A DNA stretch of 64,000 bases from Monilinia fructicola (Eukaryota; Ascomycota; Leotiomycetes; Helotiales; Sclerotiniaceae). Of this stretch, positions 1 to 11,459 are shown in pieces. The stretch spans positions 1,989,501-2,053,500 of the forward strand of contig VICG01000006.1 of the NCBI GenBank assembly GCA_008692225.1. The letters are read 5' to 3'. The notes below the pieces were generated by a model. It was not told where the DNA came from and did not search any database. It was given only the letters and a program-made list of their open reading frames with translations. Position numbers and translations under genes: made by a program. Every line of letters begins with the position of its first letter. Position 1 is the first letter of the stretch.

Positions 1-1375
1 CAAGACCCTCTCAGATATCTCCCCAATGCAATATCCTCCATCGTCGGCGCCGGGATCCCCGATCCAGCATCCAAGTCGCAAGAGAGTATAAACATCCGAG
101 ATGTGAAAAGCGCTGGCATCAACTTCATGCTGAAGCTGCAAATTGGGAGAATCCTAAAACAGCGGTACCGCCATGTTTGCACCGAGGGCTGCATGTTTTT
201 GTTGCCGATTAAGAGGGGGGTTTTCACTGGGTTTCCTAGGGTGGCGCGGGCGGTATAGTTGGGGAAGACGAGAATGCTATCGATGGAGGGGAGCTTGGTG
301 TAGAGGCACGCTATCTTTAGGATAATAGAGGCAGTAGTAAGATAGGGGTTGCGCATGCATTGTAAGGTTGCGTTGGATCTTTGGAGGCGTCTCAACAGCC
401 GAGGATTTCGGATGCGTTGCGCCAGTTGTGAAAGTCTTGGCTGAATTTCAGAGTGGGGAGGGGTGGAATGGCGCCGGACTGCACTACCATGCTTTTGGTG
501 ATGGGTTCTTGGGGGTAGGCATGGTAGTAGTCAATAGAGCAACTGCTGGTGGATTGTCCAAAGATAGTAATACGGGCTGGATCACCGCCAAAATTGGCGA
601 TGTTCTCGTGGGCACATTCTATTGCGAGGCGTTGATCTAGCATTCCGTAGTTGCTAGTTGAACCTGTTGAATGATCAGAGAAACCGAATATGTTTAGACG
701 ATAATTTTAGTTGTCAGTTGACGTGATTATCAAAGAGGAAGTATCAGGTATCACTCACTTGATGCTGAATATGATTACATCTTTATCCTCTACAAATGTA
801 GAGCAATCATAGATCCTATTAGCGGTATTCCAATTTCTAAATGCACCACCATATATCCAAATAATTACAGCCTTTTTTTCTTCGCCAACTTGGGTTTTGC
901 TCCAGATGTTAAGCGTCAAACAATCTTCGTTACTACTCGCCGCATCAACAACTTGTCAAATGTATTCAAGAATACCAGAAGCCCTGTAATTGCTAGCCAC
1001 ACCTGGAAAATTCTATGGTATAAGTGAGATATCATCTGTGAAGAGCTTGGGATAAATACAACCCTGTTAAATCATTAGATGATCGCGCAGGTTCAGATAT
1101 CATAGGAGGCGATTACTCACAAAATTAGTACCATTGATAAATACAGGGTCTCTGAATGCTTTTGAGCGAGCAAATCTCAAGTTTCCTGCAGGTGGTTGTG
1201 CGAATGAAATACCAAGATACTCAGAAACCGATGGATTTTTGGCAGATGAGTGGCAAGTAGCCCAGCTGCTAGTTGTCTCGACGTATTTTAGAGTTCTCCG
1301 GGCTGCTTCGGAGGCTGCAGGACATTTTGCTAAGGCGGGGATCCCTAGAGTGCCAATTTTATGACAATACGCCAT
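1..1375 (-). pseudogene. Type-B carboxylesterase/lipase, degraded and cut by the window edge
   Basis: Minus-strand pieces line up in order with fungal type-B carboxylesterases (alpha/beta hydrolases). An N-terminal piece (about 1375-1100) contains YLGISFAQPPAGNLRF. A piece at about 940-765 has DCLTLNIW and the oxyanion-hole segment IWIYGGAF. A piece at about 710-392 has NYRLNIFGFS, MLDQRLA and the nucleophile elbow TIFGQSTSS (usually GQSAGG). Remnants at 1-330 carry VFPNYTARATLG, TPLLIGN, TWRYR and DSPNLQLQ. It looks broken. A TGA follows EILGC near 392, LQCMRNP continues in another frame, WRYRCF and DSPNLQ are in different frames, and the intron starting GTGAGTG near 760 has no AG acceptor before NYRLN. 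The C-terminus lies outside the window. The family call is firm; whether every break is real (rather than an unseen intron) is less so. Confidence 0.75.
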
Positions 1376-3190
1376 ATATTTGCAGAATCTCCCTGACTCC
1401 TATTATAGCATATATTTCATGCATATAATAGTAGGAGCTTTGGAACTTCCACATGGAAAGATTTTCAAAATACTACTATACCATTCTCAACCTCACTTCA
1501 ACTCTTCAATTTCACTTCACTTGAGCATCATCAACTTCACTTTAACACCATCAATACCATCGATATCATCAATTCCATTATCATTTTATCAAAAGTAAGT
1601 TATTCCTCGTTAAAGAGTTGCTTTTTCTCCCTCGCTTTCGCCCCCCTATTTCAAGAGCGCCCCCTTATTCTCTAATAACGTATTAACTAAGCACTTCAAA
1701 TTCTGAATAGCTTCACTAATAATAATGACACAACGATACTACTCATAACCTTTAATATACCTGAATATGCCTGAATAGAACAATACACTCAAATAGGCCG
1801 AGATTTAGCAATATACTTGAATCAACCTAGCTCATTGTGCCAAAAGAAATAAACCGACCTCAAAAGAAAATATGGACTACCAGTACTAACTCCTTTTTAC
1901 ATGAAATGTACCCAAAAATTGATGAGTTGCCATATTATATATAGTATATTGCCGTATTTTTGGTACTCTGGGCGATGATGAAGAGGAGTAATAGAAGAGT
2001 AATACGCACTTCATCATTCAATATGATTTTGATAAGCTTTTGAATATTGATCAAGGTGATCAAGCTATAGTAAGTCTGGGTACAAGGAGAGCGATTGCTA
2101 TTCTAGTATAATAGTGCTGGTTTTGTTGATTAAACAGTCAGAAACAATTTGGCGAGGATATACATTCTACAAGAAGAGGATCAGAGAGAGTCGCTAAATA
2201 TTGTTACCGTACAAATAACCGATACTCACTTCTGCACTTTTGAATTGAAATTGCTAGCACCTCGTACAAGAATCAATCATTTGATCAAGGGAAGCCGGTT
2301 TGGTATCATGGAATCAAGATTAATGATTTACCCAGATTTTTGAAAAACCTCAAAATAGCGAGCATAGTCCTAAGTATTTCCCTACGAAATTCGACTAGCT
2401 AAGCCTACACACATAGAGAGAGCCATGTTAATGATATACGCAAATGAGGTATTTCATGCTCAAACCTTCAATGGCTTTTAATTCATGTAGAAACGCAACA
2501 TTCATAGGTGATCAATAATTGACAGCATTCAGCGCGTCACGTTCACATGAAGCAATAGGTAAACTCTTCAGAGCCGACATCGCCCTTTCATATGATCAGC
2601 TAGCAAGGAATGTATATAAATGACACGAAAGATCTCATAGGGCATGTCATCTCAGTAGGCGTGACGAGCAGCCCAAACGGCCATTCATCAAACCAGCTTC
2701 TTAGATACCTCTTTCACAAGCCCGAACAATCAAGTACCTAAACTCGAGAGAAAATCACGTGTAGAGCCGCAATATCAAAGCTACATAGCTCATATCTATC
2801 TCGTGGTACATGAATGCTAAAGCATATATCAATTAAGCTAATATAGAGGTATACAACCTAGCGACATCTAGAGCGTGACAACACCTACCTACCACCTAAT
2901 CAGCATTCCCAGCGGCCCTAACCCATCAATCACTACACAAGATTAGAACTTCAACCCTCACATCCCCATCAACACTCTAAACTCACCCTGAGCAAAGTTT
3001 ACTACCACTCCTTAACCCAATGATTAACCGTCGAACAATTCTTTCCCCACTCCACGCAGCGTGACCATGATGAGTCCCCAGCCGTGACCAAACCCCCAAC
3101 AAGCATGCGCAATCGCCCACTCGTCCCCATCCACCTCTGTCTGCATCATAACCATAAACCACCACAATCTCACATTCGTCCTTTCGATTT
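1376..3190. other. Intergenic, no supported gene
   Basis: No reading frame here looks like a conserved protein. An imperfect hairpin lies at about 1396-1438 (arms CTCCTA..GCATAT and ATGCATAT..TAGGAG), just upstream of the carboxylesterase relic. The short open frame at 2149-2343 has no recognisable features and was not called. Confidence 0.6.
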
Positions 3191-3288
3191 CCATATCCAT
3201 ATCCATATCCATATCCATATCCATATCCATATCCACATCCACATCCACATCCACATCCACATCCACATCCACATCCACATCCACATCC
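3191..3288. repeat. Hexanucleotide array CCATAT then CCACAT
   Basis: About 98 bp of perfect 6-bp tandem units. The first seven are CCATAT, then from about 3233 the unit changes to CCACAT. The sharp switch suggests one substitution that then spread by slippage. Because the unit is a multiple of 3, several frames on both strands stay open and predict dipeptide repeats; these are not genes. Confidence 0.95.
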
Positions 3289-4494
3289 CTTCAAATTGAT
3301 TCAGCGACCCAAACCCCATCAAAACCAGCAATGCTAAAAGGAATAAATGCACATTTCCCTTGCCAACAAAAAATCAATTCCATATCCTCGTATAGAATGT
3401 GAAAGACTTAACTCTTGCTCTGCTCTGCTCTGCTCTTCTCTTCCCTTCCCTTTCAAGTACAAGGTTCAAAATAGCCGAAGAATTAATTATATAGTTCTAG
3501 ATATCTAATAGGACTATTCGTTCCTAATATCTGTGTTTTCTTTGTACTCGAGTATGGCATCTATATATATTGAAATGGTATATGATTTGTAATATAGAAT
3601 ATAGAATATACCATAGGTAATATATAGTATAAAAAAGAAGGATTCTTGAAAGAGTAGATAGATAGATGGTTAGATGGGTAGGGGGTAGATTTCGCTTTCT
3701 ACATCGGTATTGATTATAATCTCCTACTTTCGAATCATTGTAATATTTTTATTCAATTATACGAGTATACATGTCTATATATTTACTCATCTATACTTCC
3801 ATACTTCTATACTTCCATCCACCGATCTACTCATCCACCCAGACCCATTCACTCATTACTTCCTCACTTCATGCACAGTCAAAACCCATATTCTTAATAT
3901 CGATTTCATTCTTATATACTCTAACATGTAATAATTCTCTCGCTGATACCCCCCTTCTCTCCTCTCTTTTTGTCTCCTCTTCTCCCCTCAAACTGTCCCC
4001 TCAAACTTGAAAATGGTATCTATTCCTCCCCTCCTCAATCTATGAAAAATCTCGAAAAGAATATGAAGAATCTGACCCCCAAAACTCCAAGCTAACTATC
4101 TTATAGTAGAAACCTGATATCCTCAACAAAAAAACGCCCGCAATTTTGTTGGTGATGTACATGCATGCGTGAAATGTGGTATTCGTATAATACAATTGAA
4201 TGTAGCTAAAGGTAATAGACGCCATAATTGTGTTTCGGAGTCGGTAAAATATGAAAAAAGAAAAGGCAATGACGAACGGACGGCATAAACATTAAATATT
4301 GGGTTGCGTGTGCTTTAAAGAACGAAGACGTATGTAACTGTGACTGATCTTTTTGAAAATATCCTCGTGATAAAACATTGATTTTGGTAGGTTGCATGAA
4401 CCTCAAAATGTCATAAGTCAAATTTCGACGTGCAAAAGAGTATTAGCTCTTGATTAGGCGAAACGTGTAAACTTTGAATATTTTGATATATTCT
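3289..4494. other. Intergenic / 3' flank of the Ca2+ exchanger
   Basis: AT-rich DNA with short simple repeats (TCTGC units at about 3416-3432, TAGA/GATA units at about 3655-3675, a CT-rich stretch at about 3940-4000). The part just below 4495 is probably the 3' UTR of the minus-strand exchanger gene. I see no coding signal. Confidence 0.55.
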
Positions 4495-6320
4495 TCATAC
4501 AACACCTGTTGCTGGGTAGTACCAAGCACAAACTGCAATGATGCTATTTGAATGTCAGTAAAGGTACCTAAATGACAGGGCGCAAAACTCACATGTAAAG
4601 ACACTGCAAGAGCATTCCTTCCAACCAATGACTCTTACCATCACCAATCAAATAGTTGACCAGCAAGACGGCTACGAATAGGACAGCAACTTGAAAACCA
4701 TCGAAACTCAAGTTCATTGCATCATTGCCCATGATCCATCCGATCACAACCAACAAAGGAATGAGGAATAACGAAACTTGCATGCTAGATCCAACAGCAA
4801 CACCAATTGCAAGATCCATCTTGTCTTTGCAGGCAACAGTTACTGCAGTAGCATGCTCTGCGGCATTTCCGACGATAGGAAGAAGAATAAGACCCACGAA
4901 TTCCTCCGAAATTCCACCACCTTCCGTAATCGCGCTGATACTATCAACCATGAATTCTGCGCAGAGTCCAATGATGGCCGTTGCACCGGCAAGAGTAGCC
5001 CAAGCAACCAATATATGCAATTGTGCTTCTTCTTCTTCTTCCTCAACCTCATCAAGTGCAGACGGGTTGATGAGTTCGTCGTGAGGTGGTCGTTCAGCAA
5101 GATTGGCTCGTCCAGGTCCTGCGCCAATGCCTCCAGCCTTGGCCAAACCCTTAGCAATGGCTCCTTCGGGTAAAGCATGCTTGCGTGGCTTCATTGGTAC
5201 TTTTTGACTCTCCTCGTTGAACATTCCAGAGTGAGTATGTAATTGAAAGTAAAGATACCCGGCGTAGACGACAAGAAGGATGATCGAGGTACCACGCGAG
5301 ATAGCCGCAATTGGAGCTTCTGTTGTATCACTCCATAAATCGAAAGCTGTGGGAACAATGACACTAGCCACAGCGAGAGCCAATAAACTTGCCGCCGTTT
5401 GAGCAACTGTTTGGTTAAAGAATTGTTCTTCTCTCCTAAGTCCTCCAAAGAAAAAGCACATTCCCATGACGAGTAACAAATTCGATAAAATACTCCCGAC
5501 CAACGAAGTTTGGACAATGATCACTTCTCCCTTGGCCAAGGCGATGATGGCGACAATCATCTCGACGGCATTTCTGCGTCGGGTTAGCAGATACCAGAGA
5601 GCGCGCAATGCATGATACATACCCGAAAGACGCATTGAGCAAACCTCCTAAACTCTCACCTACGTGAAGCGATATTTCCTCGGTCGCAAAACTTAACATG
5701 GCTGCCAATGGAATGATAGCAATGAAATTGACCACAAAAACGGCAATTCGATTAACCCCCGCATAATTGATCGCGATTCCGACTGGGGCGGCGATGAGCA
5801 AAACATTGATCCAGGAATTGAAGATGGTATTTTTCAATTGGTTCCTGACGGTGAACGGTTCATGTTTTAAATCCTTTCCCCTGAATATTCCGCCTTTCTT
5901 CTTCTTCTCTTCCCCGTCTACTTGTTCCCTCTCCTTCTTGGTCCACCTGCTTAAGAATCTTCGGCGAGCCTTCTCTTCGGTACTGGGTTGTCTCGATGAT
6001 TGCCTTCCGATGATTGTTTCTTCGGTACTCGGGTCGCTGGGACGTCCATCATTATTCGTCGTCGTCTTCTCAAAATCCTGCATCTCCACGGCCCCTTGAT
6101 TGGCGAAAGGTGCCTGGCTAGCCGATGACCGTGGACCATTCTCCGTATTTATGGTTTTTAATCTAGATTCCTCCAAGCCTCCTAAAGATTCCTCATCGCG
6201 AAGTTGAGTTGGAAAAGTACTGCTGCGCCGTGTTGTCTTGGAAAAGGGGTTCCATGCTGTTCCTGGGCCATGCCATGCTTCCTGACGCGCCGCACGCTTT
6301 GTATTGTCTAAATTGAACAT
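4495..6320 (-). CDS. Vacuolar-type Ca2+/H+ exchanger (CAX/VCX1 family)
   Basis: Predicted 575-residue membrane antiporter that moves Ca2+ into the vacuole against H+, part of fungal Ca2+ homeostasis. Exons 6320-5623, 5573-4593 and 4543-4495; both introns are 49 bp (GTATGT..CGCAG and GTGAGT..AATAG), and splicing restores FGNAVEM and LYIIIAV. Residues 1 to about 150 are hydrophilic, probably cytosolic, with many Ser/Lys. Two CAX repeats carry the ion-binding motifs GNAVE (233-237) and GNAAE (468-472), separated by an acidic run DEVEEEEEE (about 406-415) typical of the family. About eleven hydrophobic segments fit CAX topology. The protein ends shortly after the last segment (YYPATGVV). The start is the first ATG of the long N-terminal frame. 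Length is somewhat above yeast Vcx1 because of the N-terminal extension. Substrate is inferred from the family. Confidence 0.93.
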
Positions 6321-9028
6321 AATTGTAAGTATGGCCCCCTCTCAAATGCGGATGCGGATGAGGATGTAAATCCAAAGAAATTATAAAACAATTGTATCAT
6401 TAAATTAAATGAGGATAGGGATTGGTATAAACAAAAGAAAATAAAGATATAAATATATATGTATGGATGTGTGTATGTATGGATGTGTGTATGTGTGTAT
6501 GTGTGTATAAAAGGGGGATCAACTAACAAAGGTTATAGTCGTTTGGACTCATGTTTTTGTATTGCCAAGCTGATGATGAAATGGTATTTTGCTGATGGGA
6601 AGCTTGTCCTTTTAGGTGGATGAACTGGTTAGCAAAGTATGGTTTGGTCGGTAAGGCGAAAAAGGGCAAGGAAAAAGGAAAGAAGGAAGGAAGGAAGGTA
6701 AGGCTGTGCCGGGCTCCTTTTTGAGGTAAGTGCCTGCCTTTATTACTTGATTGGGTAGGAGGGACCTAGAAACTAATCTAGGTTGGTATGTATAGATGTA
6801 TAGGTGTATAGGTGTATAGGTGTATAGATGTATAGATGTCTGAATGAATGTATGGGTTGGATGGATGGATGGATGGGTGGATGAATCATTCCGAGGATGA
6901 ATGTATGTATGAATGAATGTATGAATGTATGAATGTATGTATATGTACCTAGATATGTATATGTACCTAGGTATGTATGTAATATAATCGGGTGTAATTG
7001 TACGATACCTTTGGCCGAATTGTTCCTGCAGACCAAATAATAGGCGCTTTAAGAGGAAAAGGAAGAGGAAGAGGATGAGGATGAGGATGAGGATGAGGAA
7101 ACAAAAGATGGAGATGGAATGAATGAATGAATAACCAACCTTATTGAATCAATTGATGATATGGGATACAAGTAATGTTGACTGGATCCAATGGAAAAAT
7201 AACCAAAACCCGCTCTTTCTCTTTTGGGTCAAAGGGAGACGATCTCTCTCTTTGCTCTGGAGAAAGTGATTCGAGATGATGTGGTTGGATGGGAATTAAG
7301 GATATGATTGATTAAAATGTCCCTCCCAATCGTGTGATCCGTGGTACGTGTTGGTTGGTATGTGTGTGTAATATTGGTGGTCCTACCGGTGAAGAGTAAG
7401 AGAGAATAATGGATGGATGGACTACTATCGGATGTAAGATCTTATATTGCGTCAAGGGGGGCGTGGATGGATGGGTGAGAAGGTTCAAATCCTTCCTTTC
7501 TCCTTGGAGTTGAGTTGACAAGTGGTATGTGTTCCTTTTGATGCAAAACCCTCAAGCGGTGGCTGAAAGGATAAATTGTGGTGGTGGTTGTTGTTGTTGT
7601 TGTTGTTATTGTCGTGGTCGTGGTCGTGGTGGTTATCGTTGTTGATTTGTTGATTTCTTGATCGGTTATTGATCTCGCCTTTGATCTCTCCCTTGATCTC
7701 TTTCTTGCCTTTCCTAAAGTTTTCCCTTGATTAGGTTTGACTAGGTTTGACTGACTGGATTGACCCAAACTATCGCTTCAGATATGAAAAGTTATCAACC
7801 TACCGGTGTATTTATGATTGCTCGGTAGGTGGTACCTATTGAGAGTATGAGGTATGAGTGTGGCTGATGAAGATGAATGAATGAATGAATGAATGGGTCT
7901 TGTCTCAAAAAGTACTCGTAGTCGCAATCAATCAATCAATCGTTCCTGAAGGAAAGGAGGAGGAAAAAGATAGAGAGAGGAGAAGAAGAAGAAGAAGAAG
8001 AAGACCTGTGGCTTAGAAGAAGGCTGAGGTTGCTGAGGTTGCTGAGGTTTGTTTAGAAATTCCAAATAATGTAATAGATAATCAACTTGAATCAATCAGT
8101 TGATCAATGAATCAATACAACTGGAAAGAAAGAAACAAAAAGGTTAAAGAATTATAATTATTAGTCAATTATTCAATTACTCTTTTTCTGTTCCCTTGAG
8201 TCTTTTGGTTGTAAAGAAGAGAAGAAAAGAGAAGAGAAAAGGATGAATCTTAATAAATAAGCTTTGATATTAACAAAAAAATGTAAATGTTGTGTTGAAG
8301 AAGGACCTTGAGCACTTGAAGTAATAAGAATTAAATTTCCAGGAGATCTAATAAGGAAGATATCAAGGAAAAGCTGCAAGCTGCAAGCTGTATGGAGCAC
8401 AGTAGAAACGGTTTGTTTGGAGTGAAGCCAAACAGACGTCTTGGCGAATGAGTTTAACTTTCTTGGCTCTTTATCTTGTTTGACCTCATCAAACGGGAGA
8501 TATGATAGATGCCCAGGTGATGATATATGATGAGAGATATAATGATATTAGATGGGGAATCGAGGAGTTGAGGAGGCGAGTTGGATGAGTCGATAGACAG
8601 ATAGATAGATAGATGGATGAATGGATATCAGGAATTATTGATCATCGCAAACTTACCTTTCGTTCTTGATTCTGTAGTGCAACACAGAAGTTGAAAGTAT
8701 ATCTATGGACACCTAGTATGTATGATGATGGATGGATAATATGATGTTATCATAAACGACCTTGGGAAGGAGATGTATCTAGGTAGGCAGTAATTAACTG
8801 AAGTTTGATATTATCGTTTGTTCGTTGGATGTTGTTTAAGTAGATGTTATTATTGCGTAGTATAAAAACGATATCTTTTATATAAAATATCATATTATTA
8901 TTATGACTAGAATAATATTATATATATATGATTCATTTATTAAATTGGATTGACTGGAATAATATTATATATATATAATTCATTTATTAAATTGAATTGA
9001 TTAGCGATGAAAAGAATAATAGAATATA
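6321..9028. repeat. Microsatellite-rich region upstream of the Ca2+ exchanger
   Basis: No convincing gene in 2.7 kb. Simple repeats follow one another: TATGGATGTGTG-like units (about 6450-6508), GGAA (6680-6700), TAGATGTATAGGTGTA and GAATGTAT units (6785-6965), GAGGAT (7060-7100), GTTGTT/GTCGTG (7577-7635), GAAT (7868-7895), GAAGAA (7980-8006), GCTGAGGTT (8025-8050), GATA (8594-8616). The first few hundred bases above 6320 should hold the exchanger promoter and 5' UTR. GC falls steadily toward 8900. Confidence 0.7.
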
Positions 9029-9426
9029 TTTAAACGAGTATTAAAAGAGATAACGTAAGTATAAAACTTATAATTATTTAACGAAATCTTAAGAATATTT
9101 TATATAGTTTTTAAGTATTATAGAATTAATATTTTAATATTTATTATTAAAAGGTTTATATTATAAAATTTAATTTTAGAAAAAATAATAATATATTAAA
9201 ATCTATAAATATTAAAAAACAAATAAAAAAAATTAAGATTAATATTAAATAACTTAATAAATATTATAGTTAAACTTATAAAACTTATTAAGTAATAATA
9301 TAAAAGTTAAATTTTATATATTAAATTTTAAAATTAAAATACTTTTATTAATACTTAATATATATATATATATAATAATTATAAGTTTTATATTCGTCTA
9401 TACCTCTTCTAAACCCCGCTCGAGTA
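9029..9426. mobile_element. Degraded inverted-repeat element, family 1 copy A
   Basis: Very AT-rich segment of about 400 bp bounded by inverted repeats. The right end (about 9378-9426) reads outward to CCCCGCTCGAG followed by TA. The left end (about 9029-9090) carries the same sequence inverted and mutated, best preserved as TATAAAACTTATAATTAT. The same ends recur at 53678-54472, near 51876 and near 59422. TA at the border and a terminus starting CTCGGGCG fit a Tc1/mariner-like non-autonomous element, but no transposase remnant is readable. Confidence 0.6.
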
Positions 9427-9428
9427 TC

Positions 9429-9516
9429 TTATAATTACTATTATAATTACTATTATAATTACTATTATAATTACTATTATAATTACTATTATAATTACTA
9501 TTATAATTACTATTAT
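9429..9516. repeat. 12-bp tandem repeat (TTATAATTACTA)
   Basis: Seven perfect copies of a 12-bp unit plus a partial one, immediately outside the right end of the inverted-repeat element. It passes into looser TTTA/CTATTATTATT units up to about 9600. Confidence 0.95.
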
Positions 9517-11221
9517 ATTTATTTATATTATTATTTATTTTACTATTATTTATTTATTTACTATTATTATTTATTTACTATTATTATTTATTTACTATTA
9601 TAAATTATAAGTGAGAATATTATTTATATCACTACTTTGTCAACCTTTAAAACCCAAAGAGGAGTGTAATAAACCAACCAAGAATGAACATACTCTGTAT
9701 ATACATGTATATCAGCCAACCAAGGAATATCAAGAAGAAAACCAAGATTTCTTGTCATTCATCAAAAGCCACTGAAAGCTTAAGCTTCATTTTTCCATCT
9801 TAGCGCCTTGACAACAGAAGCTTCAATAATCTTGATTTCAACCAAGCTTTTATGAATTTAGACAACCGCTTACACTTTACATAAGTACCCGACAGTACTA
9901 CAAGATCCATGGATAGATCTGATTTCAATATACTATTTGCTTAAATGCAAGATTTATATATCTGCATTTTGTATGTATTTGACATTTGAGATTCGACATT
10001 TGTATTAAAACTTCCAAATTATCACCATTGCAGTATTGTATCTCGCTTGTCTATCAATGTTCATTTAATAGTACAAAGTCAAGTACCCGATCAATTACAA
10101 ATAAACGCTCTCGTGATTTAATAACGACGACCCCTTATTTTATTTACCCCTTAACCAAAGTTGAATTATTACGAGGAGTGGAGGTGCGTACCGGGATCAT
10201 ATATCTGGTACAAATATTCATTCCGTTGCAATCTATAATATTCATAAGTTTAAACAAGAAAGTATTCAGATATATGTAATCATAACCTCACTAATAATGT
10301 CCAATACATTGATTATGGCATGAGAAAGATCAGCATCATCGACATGAATATGAACATTATCAATATCAACATCATCATCAACCTTAACCTCAACCTCAAC
10401 CTCAACCTCAACATCCACACCATCATCATCATCATCATCATCATCATTCAAACATTATCAGAAAACACCAAACACCAAACAATACAGCAATCACAGTACA
10501 AAAAACCAAATCCCAAACTCTCAATCTGAAGATCTTGTATATAAAAACTAATCCCACCCACCAATAGCAATCATCAGTACGTACAGTACAATCATACTTG
10601 GGTATTTACTACTTACTCTGTTAGTAAGATCTTACTATACTAGATGGTATCATGGTACGTACACGAGTTCTACTTCCCATCAATGCGGGGACAAATTAAA
10701 CGCATCGTATCGAAAACATCCCGTCCCGCTATTCCAATCAGTCAGACGTACGTTACAGCAGCTTTCGACCAGTCCAATACCTACCTAGGTAGTACCTAGT
10801 ACCTAGTACCACCACCTACGGAGTAGTATCGTGATTCTTTCGTTTGTTCATTCATTCATCATGGATATTACAGGACAATACTTGTACTTTAGTACGACAT
10901 AGCCACAAACCCATCGCTGAACGTCCAATTTCTCGTCCACTCTTCCCATTCGTCATCATCACTTCACATCTCACATCGCACATCGTCTCTTTTCAGAGTC
11001 TTCACAGTCTTCACACACTAACAACCTCCCTTATGGAGCACTCTATACATAATCCCAGTCCTTTCAAATCATTCCATCTCACGTGATACCCATCAAAACA
11101 ACTACCGCAGACTACCGAAGGCATAAGTCAATGGATGCATGGATGGATCATGGATGGATATTCGTGGCAACATCCCACCCAAATGCTCCTCAAATCAGGA
11201 TCTCCCGACAAATGAAACATG
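9517..11221. other. Intergenic, no supported gene
   Basis: Returns from the AT island to normal composition at about 9640. Contains an AACCTC / ATC compound microsatellite at about 10380-10447 and several CCTAGGTAG and CGGAGTAG motifs at 10780-10830, of a type common in intergenic DNA of filamentous ascomycetes. No coding signal. Confidence 0.55.
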
Positions 11222-11459
11222 TACTCTCCCCCCCCCCGGAATAAATGTTAATTGATGGATCCTCCCCCAGTTTGCTTTATCTGATTGGTTATAATCCTTT
11301 GCACAAGCCAGATTTTGATCTTTTAGTTGAATCAGGGTGGAATTTAGCAAATTTTTATCCTTGAGCTGTGGCAAAATCGAGGTCCAATGATAAAAACTAT
11401 TTGCTAGATTTATATGGGCCGACCCATACTTTAACATTTATTCCGGGGGGGGGAGAGTA
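11222..11459. mobile_element. MITE with perfect-looking 28-30 bp terminal inverted repeats and TA target duplication
   Basis: The left end reads TA, CTCTCC plus a C run, then GGAATAAATGTTAA. The right end is its inverse, TTTAACATTTATTCC plus a G run, then GGAGAG, TA. The 238-bp element has no coding capacity. TA duplication and a terminus beginning CTCYCC are typical of Tc1/mariner-derived (Stowaway/pogo-like) MITEs. The arms differ mainly in the length of the C/G run. Such well-matched ends suggest a fairly recent insertion compared with the RIP-decayed elements elsewhere in the window. Confidence 0.85.

Noticed and set aside
2983..3352. Long overlapping open frames on both strands encoding dipeptide repeats
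   Set aside because: They exist only because the 6-bp repeat is a multiple of three; no start context, no non-repeat domain.
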